This document shows positions 37,305 through 48,714 of a stretch of DNA of 64,000 nt, piece by piece. Both the position numbers and the translations under genes were made by a program. The notes below the pieces were generated by a model. That model worked only from the letters and a program-made list of their open reading frames with translations. It had not been told where the DNA came from and searched no databases. Position 1 is the first letter of the stretch. Each line of letters starts with the position of its first letter. The DNA comes from Oscheius tipulae (lineage: Eukaryota > Nematoda > Chromadorea > Rhabditida > Rhabditidae), in the NCBI GenBank assembly GCA_037178975.1, contig JASJZH010000006.1, positions 10,540,001 to 10,604,000 on the forward strand. The letters run 5' to 3'.

Positions 37305-38829
37305 ATGGCCAAGTGGGGAGAGGGTGATCCACGATGGATTGTAGAAGAGAGAGCCGATGGAACTAATGTGAACAATTGGCACTGGTAGGGTTTTGTTCTT
37401 CCCCTAGCTAATCAGCGGTTAGGTCTGAAAAGAACGCAACTCCATGGTCCCAAAACCGATTAAAAGAGCTTCTTGTCAACTTTACCATCGAGGTTTGCTT
37501 TTTTCGTTTGTTTCATCCAGTTTTACACAGGAAGGGCCGGTCAAAATCACTCTTTCCGAGTTCAAAAAGTGTGAGGGAGAGGCAACCGCCAACAATCGGA
37601 AAGCCAAGCTTATTTTCCTCTTTGAATGGGAGATTCTGATTCCCTATGTTGGTGAGTTTGTTTTTGAAGGGTCCAAGCACATCTTCGGCATCGAAGTTGG
37701 CGAGAATTATTCGAAAACCAGTCGAATTTGCACGTTTTTAACACTTTTTACGTTCAACTGTATACTTCCGGAGGTGTCTTTACTCACTGAGTTTGAAAAA
37801 CAAGCCTGGAAAATCAGTGCACGTTGAAAATCTGCATTATTATCACTTGCTGGAAACTTTTTTTTATAAGTTGTTTCAGCCCGTGTCGCCGGTAGTGAAC
37901 TTGAATACAAGGGCACCATAGAGATTCCCAACCTCTCCGATGAAAATGAGGCTGATGAAGTGGATCTGATCATTACTTTGGATTCTAAAGGACCTCATGA
38001 GCAGCAAGTCCGACATGTTCTTAACAAGAAAGGAGACAAACTTATTCATGTAGGCGGAAAACTTGTTAACTTCACCCAAACATTCAGGAACAACTAGCAA
38101 TCTATATCCGGGAGCTAAAGGAAGAGTTCAGTAAGGGTCTGCAGCTTCCGACTGACAAGAAACCTCAAGTAAGTGTAAAAATTTGAAGCTAACAAGCTTT
38201 TTAAGATTGTAACGAAAGGAAAGACTGTGACCAACGTGAATAAGCAAGAATTCCACAATAAGGTTATCAAGACCGACAGTAGCTCTTCAGGCGGGACCCC
38301 AGGTAAACTTCTATAGTGTTTTTTTTTACTGTTACCATCTTTCAGTAGTGGAAACAAAATCGTTCTCGTTCCACGAAGAGTTCAAAGTTCAGCCTCATCG
38401 TCTTTTTGAGGTCTTCCAGGCAAAGAATGTGGGTAGCTACTTAGTTTTTCTCTAAATGCTTTCTTTAGTTAGTTCAAGTTTGGGCCAATGGCAGTGTCGA
38501 CTGGAATTTTACCGAAGGTGGCAGTTTTGCTCTCTTCGGAGGAAATGTGAAAGGAACTTTCATCCAAATTGTAGGTTAAAACAGGAAAATAGCTACTTTC
38601 TTTATAGGAACCAAACAAAAGAATTCTGATGGCATGGAGACTGAAAGGCTATCCTGAAGGTCACCATGCTGACATTGAGTTCCTTCTGAAGGATCAGGGA
38701 GACTCGACCAAGATCGAGATTAATGCGGCTAGGGTTCCATCATCGAAAGCTGAAGAGACACAGCAAGGTCTGGACCGATACTACCTCCAAAGCATTGCCA
38801 GGACGTTCGGGTTCAGCTCTCGATTCTAA
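37305..38829 (+). CDS. AHSA1: Activator of Hsp90 ATPase (AHSA1/Aha1)
   Basis: Nine exons: 37305-37384, 37423-37492, 37531-37651, 37880-38049, 38088-38168, 38206-38302, 38346-38428, 38469-38570 and 38608-38829. They give 1026 nt, 341 aa, almost the length of human AHSA1 (338). It starts MAKWGEGDPRWIVEERADGT, the conserved Aha1 N-terminus. The N-terminal Aha1 domain (about 25-165) includes NVNNWHW, RLKELLVNFTIE and GEATANNRKAKLIFLFEWEI. A Ser/Gly linker precedes the C-terminal AHSA1 (START-like) domain, with FEVFQAKN, SFALFGGNVKG and ILMAWRLKGYPEGHHADIEF. Aha1 is a cytosolic co-chaperone that binds the Hsp90 middle domain and stimulates its ATPase activity. An acceptor-like AG sits 6 nt before the ATG. 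No anomalies were seen. Confidence 0.97.
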
Positions 38830-39099
38830 TTTGTTTGTTCTGTTTTCTCTATCATCTGATCTTTCAACGTTAGCTTTCAAGTTTCTCTCAAACGTATGTG
38901 TTGCATAAAAATGTCTACACATCTTCAAGTAAATGTTTTCACCATGGCTTTGTGAATGAGTCATAGAGAAAGTCTCGGCAGGAGAGACAAAATCTGTGGA
39001 TCTTCCCCTGAGTAACCTTTTTGGACTACTTATCAAAGTTTAGGAGTACTTACCATTTTTTGAATGGGCTACTTACTATTTTTGACAAAGTAACCTTGA

Positions 39100-40175
39100 C
39101 AGGGATGTGAAGTGGAAATGCGATATCAAAACTGAAGAGAGGCAAAACACCTGGAAAGGACCATATCACAACATGTTCATTTGGTGCAAGGAACATGTGG
39201 CTCAACCGCTGGCAGACATTTTCAATTGGATTCTTGAAAACGAAACTCTACCATCCGAGCTCGCAGATTCGATGGTATCGCTGCTGTTCAAAAAGGGAGA
39301 TCCAATGGACATCAAAAACTACAGGCCTAGTGCACTCCTGTCCGTGATTTTCAAAATCCTCAGTTCAGTTCTACTATCAAGAATACAAAGAACTTTGGAT
39401 GGAAATTAGCCGTATATTCCGAATGACATGACTACTCCAAAGCATATGACTCCATTGAGCACGGAGCTCTTTGGAATGCTTTAAATCGACAAGGAGTCCC
39501 CGCCAAGATCATCCGCGTACTTCAGCTCATATATAAAACAACCAAGGTCAACATACGAGTCTGTGGGAAGCCGGTGGATATCGACATGCAAAAGGGAGTT
39601 CTGCAAGGAGATACAATCTCGCCATCTCTCTTCAGCGCGGTAGTTGAAGAGGTATTCCGGAGTATGGACTGGCACACGTTCGGGGTGAACATCAACGGGA
39701 AGCTGCTGACCAACATTCGATATGCTGATGACACGGTACTCTTTGCTCACTCTGCCGGGGAACTGGAAGCAATGTTAGAGGAATTAGCTCATCACAGTGC
39801 TTCGGCAGGACTTTCCCTGAATTGCCAAAACCCGAAGCTGATGACCAACTGCAACCAGAACCGAATTGCTGTCAACGGTCAGAATGGTCGGAGTACCTTT
39901 GTTTGATAGAAGAACAAACGGATGGCTAGAAGGAACAGTGAAATTACCTGACAGAAGGAAGGAGTTTTTCAAGGAAAAGCGGAAATGGGCAAACAAAACA
40001 GCAAATTGGAGCGACGACAGATAGACGAAACGAGTAGTCGAAATGGAGACCGTGGAGATATAGAAGGATGACAGGTCGACCGAAGACAGCGAGGACGGAT
40101 CCTGATCAATGGAGAGTAATCACGACACGACATATAGAAAATATATGATTATTGTGAATAAATCTAATCTAATCT
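39100..40175 (+). mobile_element. Truncated, decayed RTE-clade non-LTR retrotransposon
   Basis: Reverse-transcriptase fragments in two frames. The first frame (39107-39409) has SLLFKKGDPMDIKNYRPSAL and is ended by a stop. The second starts near 39430 with DYSKAYDSIEHGALW, then VLQGDTISPSLF, and the catalytic-box region IRYADDTVLFAHS near 39718. Several tens of codons normally found between these blocks are missing, so an internal deletion is likely, and there is no endonuclease domain (5' truncation). The degenerate 3' part ends near 40161-40175 in AATCTAATCTAATCT, a short tandem tail of the kind RTE elements carry. It is not capable of autonomous movement. It lies about 270 bp downstream of AHSA1 in the same orientation. 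Confidence 0.88.
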
Positions 40176-41028
40176 GGCAAAATGTTGACAACATTCCCTA
40201 GAATAGTTTTACATTTGTTAAAAATCAGACAGAAACAGGAATCGTTACGGCAAATTGTCACAAGAACTTGTACTAAAACTTGTACTAACTGGACGGTCCC
40301 AAAATCGAACAAAAGTTATCTTCCTTTAAGTTGTTAACAAATTTTGTTTGCTTCATCGAGAAAAACAAAAGGAATGAAGTTAACAAAGAATTTCTTTCGT
40401 TTAATCTGCAAGTATTATGTGTGTTAAGGTCAAAATGTTTGAATCATAACTGAGAGGAGAATCTCCTCATATTCTCTGTTTATCAGTCCCTTTCTAAACT
40501 CAAGCGATCCTTCATGGAACAGGCATGTCTCGCGACCGATCTCGTGCAGTCAGGCTTCGCCCTCTGTTTACGCGCGTTCGGGAGTACGAATTGGAGTAAG
40601 AAATGTTTATCAGCTGATCTTCCTACTTTACAAGGAGGAAAAGGCTGAGAACTAGACAGTGTAAGTTCATTTTTTACTTCCATTTTCATAGCTACGTATC
40701 TATTTTATCCCCATTTTGACAAAAACACCTATTTTGAAGCGGGGCTTGGGCGCAAAAACAGCGCTTATAAAAGTTCTGCTCTCTGATCCCTTATTGTGTC
40801 TCAAACATGTATCACAAGGCTGCAGTTTTTAGCTTAAGTTTCTTTTTAACCTTTTCTAATTTCTTAAAATCTGTTATGAAATTCGATTAGAAACCTTTTT
40901 ACGACCTGATAAGACCTTATGGTTTCAAAATTTTCGCTTTCCTAGTATTTTACGATCTCAAAAAGCAGACGTTTGAGGTTCAAGCTTAAATATTGATTCA
41001 TTTGCAGGATTGTTTTATTTTCTGTATT
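40176..41028. other. Intergenic interval upstream of atg-13
   Basis: AT-rich and without a supported exon. A splice acceptor TTTGCAG at 41001-41007 lies 21 nt before the atg-13 start and is probably its trans-splice site. Confidence 0.5.
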
Positions 41029-42969
41029 ATGCGGACCAACAGCTCCTCGTCTTTTGGTTCAAGTATAGACATTGAGAATGCTGTTTCACCTACATCCTCC
41101 ACCTCGGCCATGGGCGATGTCGACCAGGCTGTTTACACGAAATTGAAAGGATATGGGAAATTTTTCACTACCAAACTCTTACAGGTACGAATTTCGACGT
41201 ATTTCCTTAAAAATAACTTTAGGTCCTGGTGCAGTCACGTGCGAACGAGAGACATGATCAGCCTTGCATAGGAACCAAAGCACCAGCCACATGGTTTAAT
41301 GTGAATATAGATGAGCTTGGAGAAGTTTCGGCACAAGTTAAGAGGAATTTGCCAAAGTAAGAGACTACTTTTGGTACATGCAATCGTTAAAGATACCCAC
41401 CGGAAGTAGACTCTATGTCAGTTGACTTCTTTCTGTACACGGCCGACTCCGAGACTCTTCCCCTCGAATCTTGGATGTTTCACATCAATCGCGATGTGAC
41501 GATACGAGCAGACGGGAAATCTGAACTATCAGAATTGTACCACCAACTTTCGACCTTGCTGAAGAGCACAATGGCGGCCTCAAGAATGACTCCAATGCAT
41601 CGATACTATGTAAAGAAACAGAGTGCGGAAACATTTGTAATACTGTATAAGGTGAGCATTTTATAATGTTTAACTACAAACCCTGGCAAAAACTGAGATA
41701 ATAAGAGTGAGAAATGGCCGAAAGAGGCTGCCTCGATGACCTGGAGTTACTTACATTTGTCCACGTTGGCAAAATTTCTACAGCCAAGCGTTTCAGATTC
41801 AATCTGGTCCAACTGCTGTCGATCTTGGCCAAGGCTTCGAGACAAAAGTTGTCGGAAGCTTCCCGTCACCCCTAGGAGCCTTTACCCTTACGCTTTCCTA
41901 CAGGTAAGCTGAGAGTTTTTCGTTTATGCGAAATTTTTAGAACGAGAATGGAGATTGAGCAAAAACTAGCCGCGTCAATAATCGGTATTAGTCCAGATAC
42001 AGCTGCAGAGGAATCTTTTCAGAAGGTATGTGTAAAGGCGCGGACTTTGAAGAGATTCCGTTGCAGGTCGAGTCTTTCTCGTCGGGAAACACTCCAGATT
42101 ACGACCACGTTGCCAACTCACCGCGCTCCATGGACGCCATTAGCCACTTCAGCGTCAGTCCGCCGCTGTCGCAGTCTCCTGGGAACCCCTCTTTTCTGAG
42201 GGGATTCAGTCAGAGATCTCGTTCACGAACTTGCTCTCTGGCAAGTGAACCAGATATCGAGTCAGCTTCCCCGAAGGACAAGATGCATGCCAGTCATTCC
42301 CTTCCGGTAGGATTCCTTGATATTTTGCGTATCTTTGCTTAGACCATTCCGAAGAACATGCCGTTCGCAAACCTTCTAACTCTTTCATATACTGGAAGTT
42401 TGGGTCCACTACGGAGTGTTCCGGAAGAAAAGAACAAGAGAATCGCTGAAGAAGTTGAGCCGACCGAGGAAGAAACAGTCGAAGAGGAGAAGTCCTCAGA
42501 AGTGCAGAGAAGGTCGGATGATACGATTTCTGTCGACTTGGAGAATAGTCAGCAGACGGTCGTGGACGACGTGATGAATGAGACCATGAAGCCTCCAAGG
42601 TACTTTTTCACATCTCTTTCCTTTTTCAAAACACCTTGTATTTCATAAGCAGTCCAAAATCCAAACCTTTTCAGCGGGGAGAAGGACGAGAGCGAGGAAG
42701 ATGACTCCTTTGTGAAGATTCCCATATTTGGAGTGATGGACAAGGACGACTGTCAGGGACTGAGCGAGCTGTTGAACAATTGCAAGGTCCCACTCAAAAT
42801 TGAGTCGTTCGGAGACGATGACGTACATTCTGTCCTGACACAAGTAAGCAGAAACATTTATGTTAGTAAAACACTTTTTCAGCTCGACAACTTTTCCTCC
42901 AGCCAAGGCATCTTTGATCAGTTTCTTTCCTCAGTTCGGGAGATTGTCGGTACCGAAGCTAGTTCTTGA
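41029..42969 (+). CDS. atg-13: Autophagy-related protein 13
   Basis: Nine exons: 41029-41184, 41223-41356, 41393-41651, 41797-41903, 41941-42025, 42067-42306, 42343-42599, 42675-42843 and 42883-42969. They give 1494 nt, 497 aa, in frame. After a Ser/Thr-rich N-terminus comes the ATG13 HORMA domain (about 45-230): YGKFFTTKLLQ, WFNVNIDELGEVSAQVKRNL, LPLESWMFHINRD and LSTLLKSTMAASRMTPMHRY. A long Ser-rich, acidic disordered region follows. Near its end an acidic patch leads into FVKI (425-428, context EEDDSFVKI), which fits a LIR/GIM motif for Atg8-family binding and matches the position of the LIR in vertebrate ATG13. ATG13 is the HORMA scaffold of the ULK1/UNC-51 initiation complex in the cytosol and on forming autophagosomes. 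A likely poly(A) signal is at 43178. Confidence 0.95.
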
Positions 42970-43177
42970 CCCGTGCTACACCCTGGTTACTAATTTACGG
43001 ATATTTTCCCTGGTTCAACTTCTAATCTCATTTTTTGTTTTAGTTTTCAAACGTGTTAAGTGCTACTGTGTATAGCCGTATAAATTTAGGCTTTCGTTTT
43101 TAACTGTGATGTATTCAGGCCCAATTTATGTGATTCAATGTGACCTCAACTTTCAGTCAGCCCTTTTTTCATTGGTC

Positions 43178-43183
43178 AATAAA
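43178..43183 (+). terminator. AATAAA poly(A) signal, probably atg-13
   Basis: A canonical hexamer 209 nt after the atg-13 stop codon, upstream of the first lipase gene. Confidence 0.55.
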
Positions 43184-43712
43184 ACTTACCTCAAATCGTG
43201 GCTCTACAGAAAAACCAAATATCGGGTATGGAAGAAACACTTGGGAAGAGAGTACAATAGGGAGTGGAGAACACTCGTCGATTTCAGCAGCAGGCGCTAA
43301 TCGTGTGAGACCGGTTCATTGTCCCCCTAGGATTGGAGTCACAGTTTTGTGTCTCCTGTACCCAGTTCAGTCACAAAAGAAAGCCGACGGCGACCTTCAA
43401 TCCAGCTGCGTGGAAATCGATTCTCAATTTGACTGTCAGTTCCGAAAAAGAGGTGAATCCAATTTGGAGTGTAAAGTAGTGGCTGCTGTTATTTCCAGTC
43501 TTTTAACCTGAGTCATCATTTATTTCTCCACACCCCTAATAAGATCAACAACTACCCTTAATTTTTCGCTCAACTCTTTTCTGCCCTATCGACACGGCGG
43601 ATCCTTTTTTTCAGTTTGTCTAACACTTCTCGGCCCCTTGACCGCTTGGACCAAAAATTGTGTCTTTTTGGACGAAGAACAAGCTACTCCAAATCCTTTC
43701 AGCACTCTCCCA

Positions 43713-45246
43713 ATGTGGGCCATCGCCTTCTTGGCGATTGCTTCAGCCGCTCCGTTCATCAAAAAGACAAACTATGATGAGACCGAGGCGAGAATGTTGC
43801 TCAATTTGGCAGCGGCGGCCTATGGAGTTCGACACAATGACTGCATAGCAAAGTTTGTCTTCTACTTGTTATTTTTCACGGCCTCCGTTCCAGAACTTTC
43901 CCGATCCATGAAGCGAGAAAAGTTCTCTCGACTGATAAACAAGTGTGTGACCATCTTGATAGCACATGTGAAAGCTACGTGGGTATGTCATTTTGTCAAT
44001 TTTGAGGATTTCCTCATTCAGTTACATCCGATGCCCGAAAGGAGCTCATTTTTGTCTTCCGCGGTACAAAGACAAAAACTCAGCTCTTGCTGGAGGGATG
44101 GGACTCTTTGCAGCCTGGTGTTGACTTCTTTGACATGGGAAATGTGAGTTGTCTTCATCACTGTCATTCTGTTCTTCAGGTCAATCGCTACTTCTTGAAT
44201 GCTCATCTCAAACTGTGGCCCGATGTTGAGCAAATACTACAGAATACAGTTCATAAGGACTATACTTGTGTGTTTACTGGTCATTCTCTTGGAGGAGCAC
44301 TAGCTTCGTTAGCTGCAGCCAGAGTTGTGAGACAAGGTATGCCAGATTCCTGAAGCGATGCGAGTCTATGGGTCAGACACATACTTGATTTGCCTGTAGT
44401 TGGCAATCAGACTGTCATGTCAAAAAGGTTTGAGAGTAACTGACTGGCAAATGATAGGGGATCTCTGTCTCTGCATTTCCCTAGATAACTAATACGGGAC
44501 ACAGATTGCTTGAAAAACTTCGTTCAATTAACAAGGTCGAACCTTCAAAAGTACAGGTTAACAGAGGCAGAATGGGTCAGTTTGACAGACAGAGGAATCA
44601 AAGTGTTGACAGATCGGAAAAGGACAGGTTGAGAGTGATAAAAGACATGTAACAACTTGTTTGCAGGTTATCGCACTGGAGACCAGGTCAAGCTACTAAC
44701 ATTTGGACAGCCTCGTGTCGGAAGCTTGGAATTTGCAACGAACTTTGACAATATGATCAAAGAAAGGTACTTTATTATTTTGTTATCGGAAACAACATAT
44801 TCAGCTACCGAGTAGTCTTCCGACGAGACATCGTGCCCCATCTACCAACATGCCACATGTCAGAAGTCCACCTGGAAGAAGAAACCCAACCTTGTGACCC
44901 GACAGCAAGGGATAAGTCCTACCATCATGGAACAGAAATTTGGTATCCGGACTCCATGGACCGCGGGTCTCACTACGTTGAATGCACGGGAAATCCGAAG
45001 AACGAGGATTTTGGTTGTTCCGATAGAATCAAGTTCCGCTACGATCAGATGAACAGCTACATTTGGGATCATAGACACTATTTCGGTGTTCGGGTACGAT
45101 TTGTTGCGGATTTGTTAAAATGGATTTAGGTGCCCGAATACGGAAAAACGGGATGTGATGCCACTCAGCCAGAGGGAAAGCCCGGTGTGATTCAGAACCT
45201 CGTAAGCAGATTGAATCTTCTGACTCGCACTATCGGCCTCGATTGA
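43713..45246 (+). CDS. Secreted class 3 (fungal-type) lipase, copy 1
   Basis: Seven exons: 43713-43852, 43894-43982, 44022-44143, 44180-44336, 44667-44766, 44805-45093 and 45130-45246. They give 1014 nt, 337 aa, in frame. Start chosen at MWAIAFLAIASAAPF, a signal peptide, with an acceptor AG 10 nt upstream. Lipase_3 fold: KELIFVFRGTKTKTQLLLEG, then the nucleophile elbow with Ser153 (FTGHSLGGALASLAAARV), Asp211 (YRVVFRRDIVPHLP) and a catalytic His at 292 or 294 (WDHRHYFGV). Several cysteines (CDHLDSTCESYV and a CSD motif) suggest disulphides, consistent with secretion. It probably hydrolyses triacylglycerol or phospholipid outside the cell, most likely in the gut lumen. The tandem partner downstream is a close paralogue with several shared intron positions. 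Intron 4 (44337-44666) is unusually long for this gene. Confidence 0.94.
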
Positions 45247-46247
45247 TTTTGAATACAGTGATCTCGCATGCCGTGCATGTTCTGCTTAGAATGAAGCCTA
45301 TATTTTATTCATTGCTTAAGCGTGCACTAACACAAATCAGTCACTAACTAGTAGTTTTAGCTCTGCTGGATCTCACCCGCACCAAATTGTGAGGAACATA
45401 AGCTGTCGCCCGAACCGCGGCTCCCGGTGGTACCACTTGAAGTTTTAAGTAGACCGTGGAGCTTCGGGAACAAGATGAACGACGGAATAAAGTTAGGAAG
45501 CAGCTGTTCTTTCATTGTTTCCTCAGTTTTGGTAACTTTCCTCGTCTTGTAGTGTCTATAAATAGGTATCAAATCATTTCTATAGCTTTACGGTTTGTCA
45601 CCTGCTCATATAATCATTCCAATCACTGCAATAAATGACTATTTATTAAGTTTTGTTTATCATGGAGGTTCTGTTTACTTCCTTATCAAAGTTACAGTCA
45701 ATAGACTGACTGACAGTTTTTGATAAAATTAGTTGTCAGACACAACAGCTTGGTTTCTTTATTTTGTCTCAAGCACTGTATCGTCAATACGGGACACTTT
45801 TCGCAAGATTTTGTGGGGAAATGTGAAGTTTGACAGCAAAATATACAAGACAGACAAACAAGTCAAGTTAACAAGTTAAGCAAAGACATGGCAGTGTAAA
45901 GACTGAAAGGGAATAGAACTCCCGGAGAACTGTCGTCAAGCTCAACCTTATTCTGATACGGAAAAGACTGGAAGGAAGAGGTTTCTCCAAGAACAGCTCT
46001 GATCCGTTCATGACTCTTAGCATCGCAGACTGGCCACAATTAAGAGTTAGCTGCTCATGTTACAAGCTTGATTCATTTTATCAATGTTTTGATAGTCAAC
46101 AAACCTGAAGATAGCCTTTCTGACTCACTGTTTGTGCTCTGATCTCGCGAACTTGCGAAATCAGTCACTGGTCTAGTAATTGTTACCACGGCACACCGAG
46201 AATGAGGTTTTCGTGCCGACAAATATTGGCTCGGTGTAGTCATTCTC
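45247..46247. other. Spacer between the tandem lipases
   Basis: Holds the 3' end of lipase 1 and the promoter of lipase 2. An AATAAA at 45630-45635 may be the lipase 1 poly(A) signal, although it is 384 nt after the stop. No other gene seen. Confidence 0.5.
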
Positions 46248-47799
46248 ATGCCTTCGACCCTTGCCGGCTACTTGTACCTTTCCTCCTTGTGCTTTGCACT
46301 TGCTAGCTGTCAATACAATGAGACTGAAGCTAGAGGCTTGCTGAAACTGGCAGCGGGTGCCTATGGAGATGGTGAGGACATCAACGGATGCTTGGGGTGA
46401 GAAAGGATATGAAGTTTTCCACAAACTCTTCAGAGAAGCTCTTCCTGCAACTGACAGCCACAAAGTTCTTTCTGTCTCTTCCGAACGCTGCGACTCTTTC
46501 AACAACCCTTGTGAAGGATACGTCTGTAAGGGTTTCAAAAGTTTTGTAACTTATTCTTTCTTCAGTGGCCTCCGAGACAACTCAGACTCTGACTTTTGTC
46601 TTCAGAGGGACGAAGACCAACGTAAGTCTTGGATAGAGACAGAGAGACAGAGAAAGATAGATACAGAGAGACAGAAAGACAGACCGAGAGACAGTCCCTT
46701 AGACTTAGCTTGTTCAGAGCCAACTTCTCTTAGAAGGCTGGTCAACTCTTCAGACCGGACTCGACTTCTATGGAATGGGATCTGTGAGTAGTCTCTAATT
46801 TTTTGTGGTTTGCTCACATAAGTCATAGGCAAACAAAAAAACTAAAAGTTCAGGTTAACCGGTATTTCTCTAAAGGACACAGCCTGCTTTGGGACCGGAT
46901 TAAACAAGCATTGGAGAACCCCCAATATGCAGTAATCTATTATGTTTGTGTTTCTAGACAAAAAAGTACAGAGCTATCGCGTCATGATTACTGGTCATTC
47001 TTTGGGAGGAGCTCTTGCCGCTCTCGCGGCTGCAAGAACAGTTAGAGACGGTAAATATAGTTCCTAACATCAGAACTTATCAATTTAGGGTACAAAAGAT
47101 CTGACCAAGTAAAACTGTACACGTTTGGTGAGCCGAGAACTGGCTCTGCTGAGTTTGCATTCAATTTTGATAGACTTGTACCCCAGAGGTTTGCACTCTT
47201 GGATACTTCCTTCGCAAACAGGTTTCAGCTATCGAGTAGTTTTCCGCATGGACATTGTTCCTCACTCACCTGGCTGTGCCAAGGATACTTCGAATCCCAA
47301 TTTGACGGAGAAAGACAGCAGGCCGTGTGACCCTGCAGTACTGGATAAGGCTTATCATCATGGGACGGAGATCTGGTAAGAATCCCAATTATTCGAAATC
47401 TCAAAATCTCTTTCGTACTATCTACGAATTCTCGGACTTTCGAGTATGCTCACCCGTACTGTCTTATAAGGTTGATTCTAGCAGTTACCGCTCGATCTCG
47501 GCAGAAGAGCAAACTCGTTTTTATGTGTGCATGAAATGTTTTTAGGTATCCAGAGTCAATGGATCCTGGTGCAGGCTACAGAATTTGCACGGGTGTTCCG
47601 AAAAACGAAGACTTTAGCTGTTCCGATCAGTTCAAGTTCAAGTTAAAAGATCGTGACATGTACATTTGGGATCATCGGCACTATTTCGGTGTCAGGGTAA
47701 GCTTTTTCGTTGACTCTTCTATAGTTGTGGTTTCAGGTTCCCGAGTATGGTCAAGCTGGCTGCAACGTCAGTTTTGTCGAGGCTGCTAGAAGAAAATGA
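46248..47799 (+). CDS. Secreted class 3 (fungal-type) lipase, copy 2
   Basis: Ten exons: 46248-46371, 46436-46525, 46566-46621, 46718-46783, 46854-46931, 46972-47050, 47089-47188, 47229-47375, 47546-47696 and 47737-47799. They give 954 nt, 317 aa, in frame. The exon 2 acceptor is the weakest (CAGAG). Signal peptide LAGYLYLSSLCFALA. Lipase_3 features: TLTFVFRGTKTN, nucleophile Ser148 (ITGHSLGGALAALAAAR), Asp206 (YRVVFRMDIVPHSP) and a catalytic His at 290 or 292 (WDHRHYFGV). The C-terminal half closely matches copy 1, including the Cys-rich SCSDQFKFK region. Four introns sit at the same positions and phases as in copy 1, and copy 2 has extra introns after TKTN, QYA and EIW. A poly(A) signal follows 20 nt after the stop. 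Confidence 0.93.
46622..46717. repeat. GACAGA-type simple repeat filling a lipase intron
   Basis: The intron between lipase 2 exons 3 and 4 is largely imperfect (GACAGA)n / (GAGACA)n. A shorter similar tract lies at 18940-18965 in the large ape-1 interval. Confidence 0.8.
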
Positions 47800-47818
47800 T
47801 AAACTCCTTCAAAATTAT

Positions 47819-47824
47819 AATAAA
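47819..47824 (+). terminator. AATAAA poly(A) signal of lipase 2
   Basis: A canonical hexamer 20 nt after the lipase 2 stop codon, in an AT-rich stretch. Confidence 0.7.
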
Positions 47825-48063
47825 AATCATTTAAACTTTCATTAGGGGTCATGATGTTAACAGCTTCCAAATTGTAGTCTTCATCACGCGCTCTCTTCCA
47901 ATTCCTGCCTTCTAATGTTTTTCTGCATAATTTTCGGCAGTTCGCTCGCGTCCAAGCAAATCTGCAACTGCACTTTTTTTCTTTGAAACTTAAGAATCCG
48001 AGAAGTTTGAAAGTAACTGTAAAAGCACTATCGTACGCAAACGGGTCCCTCACAATTGACGGG

Positions 48064-48714
48064 ATGAAAATTTTCTCTCAGTGTGCATTAGGATTATTTT
48101 TCTTCTTCTGCCAAGTTTGCAGACTATTCTTAGCTTTCTATCTACAATTCTGGCTCAGAGTCATGGAACTACTCCGCAGACGACACAAGCCTCCCCTCCC
48201 ACTTCTCATAATGCCGCTAAGAGCCGTGACAGTACCCCTTTCTATGGTAAATGCTCCAACGGAAGGATGTTCTAAAAAGATGACATCTCATGATCCTACG
48301 CCGAAAGATAAGATTGTAGTTTCGCCTCCACGGAGAAAGAAGAAACTTGACCCAGTTCAGAAGTGCAAGAGACCTTGCAGAAGAGTTGTAAGAGAATAAA
48401 TCTGCATTAATTACTCGGTTTTCAGTATCCTAAAGCTGAGCCATATATTGTACCTGTAAAGTATAGCACTATGCAGAATGCTATAAAGGTAGGTCAATAC
48501 TTTTAAAATAAATGGTTCCAAGGACGATCCCGGAAGTCGATGTGATTCTCTGGAGATGGTCTACGGTCTCTCTAGCCTAATACGAACATACTCACTTCCA
48601 ACGAATATAATGGTGAAAATCAGCGATCTGGAGAAAGAGGTTGAGGTTTGCAACAAAACCGATAAGGAGGTGATCTCTAACCCGCCTACACCTTTTCCGA
48701 AGTGTGAGAAATAA
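48064..48714 (+). CDS. Orphan 192-aa protein with hydrophobic N-terminus
   Basis: Three exons: 48064-48387, 48426-48488 and 48523-48714. They give 579 nt, 192 aa, in frame, with introns of 38 and 34 bp. The N-terminus MKIFSQCALGLFFFFCQ is signal-like and continues into a second hydrophobic run (LFLAFYLQFWL), so it could be a signal peptide or one membrane helix. The middle is Pro/Lys/Arg-rich (SPPRRKKKLDPVQKCKR) and the C-terminal third has YGLSSLIRTYSLPTNIM and an acidic helix (VKISDLEKEVEVCNKTDKE). An alternative N-terminal model splices the leader to a Ser/Thr/Pro-rich segment (SHGTTPQTTQASPPTSHN), but I could not rejoin it in frame. No family recognised. It follows the lipases on the same strand by 265 bp and is convergent with the next gene. 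Confidence 0.65.

Noticed and set aside
43140-43511. 124-codon frame between atg-13 and lipase 1
   Set aside because: It overlaps the likely atg-13 poly(A) signal, has no domain and shows no exon structure.
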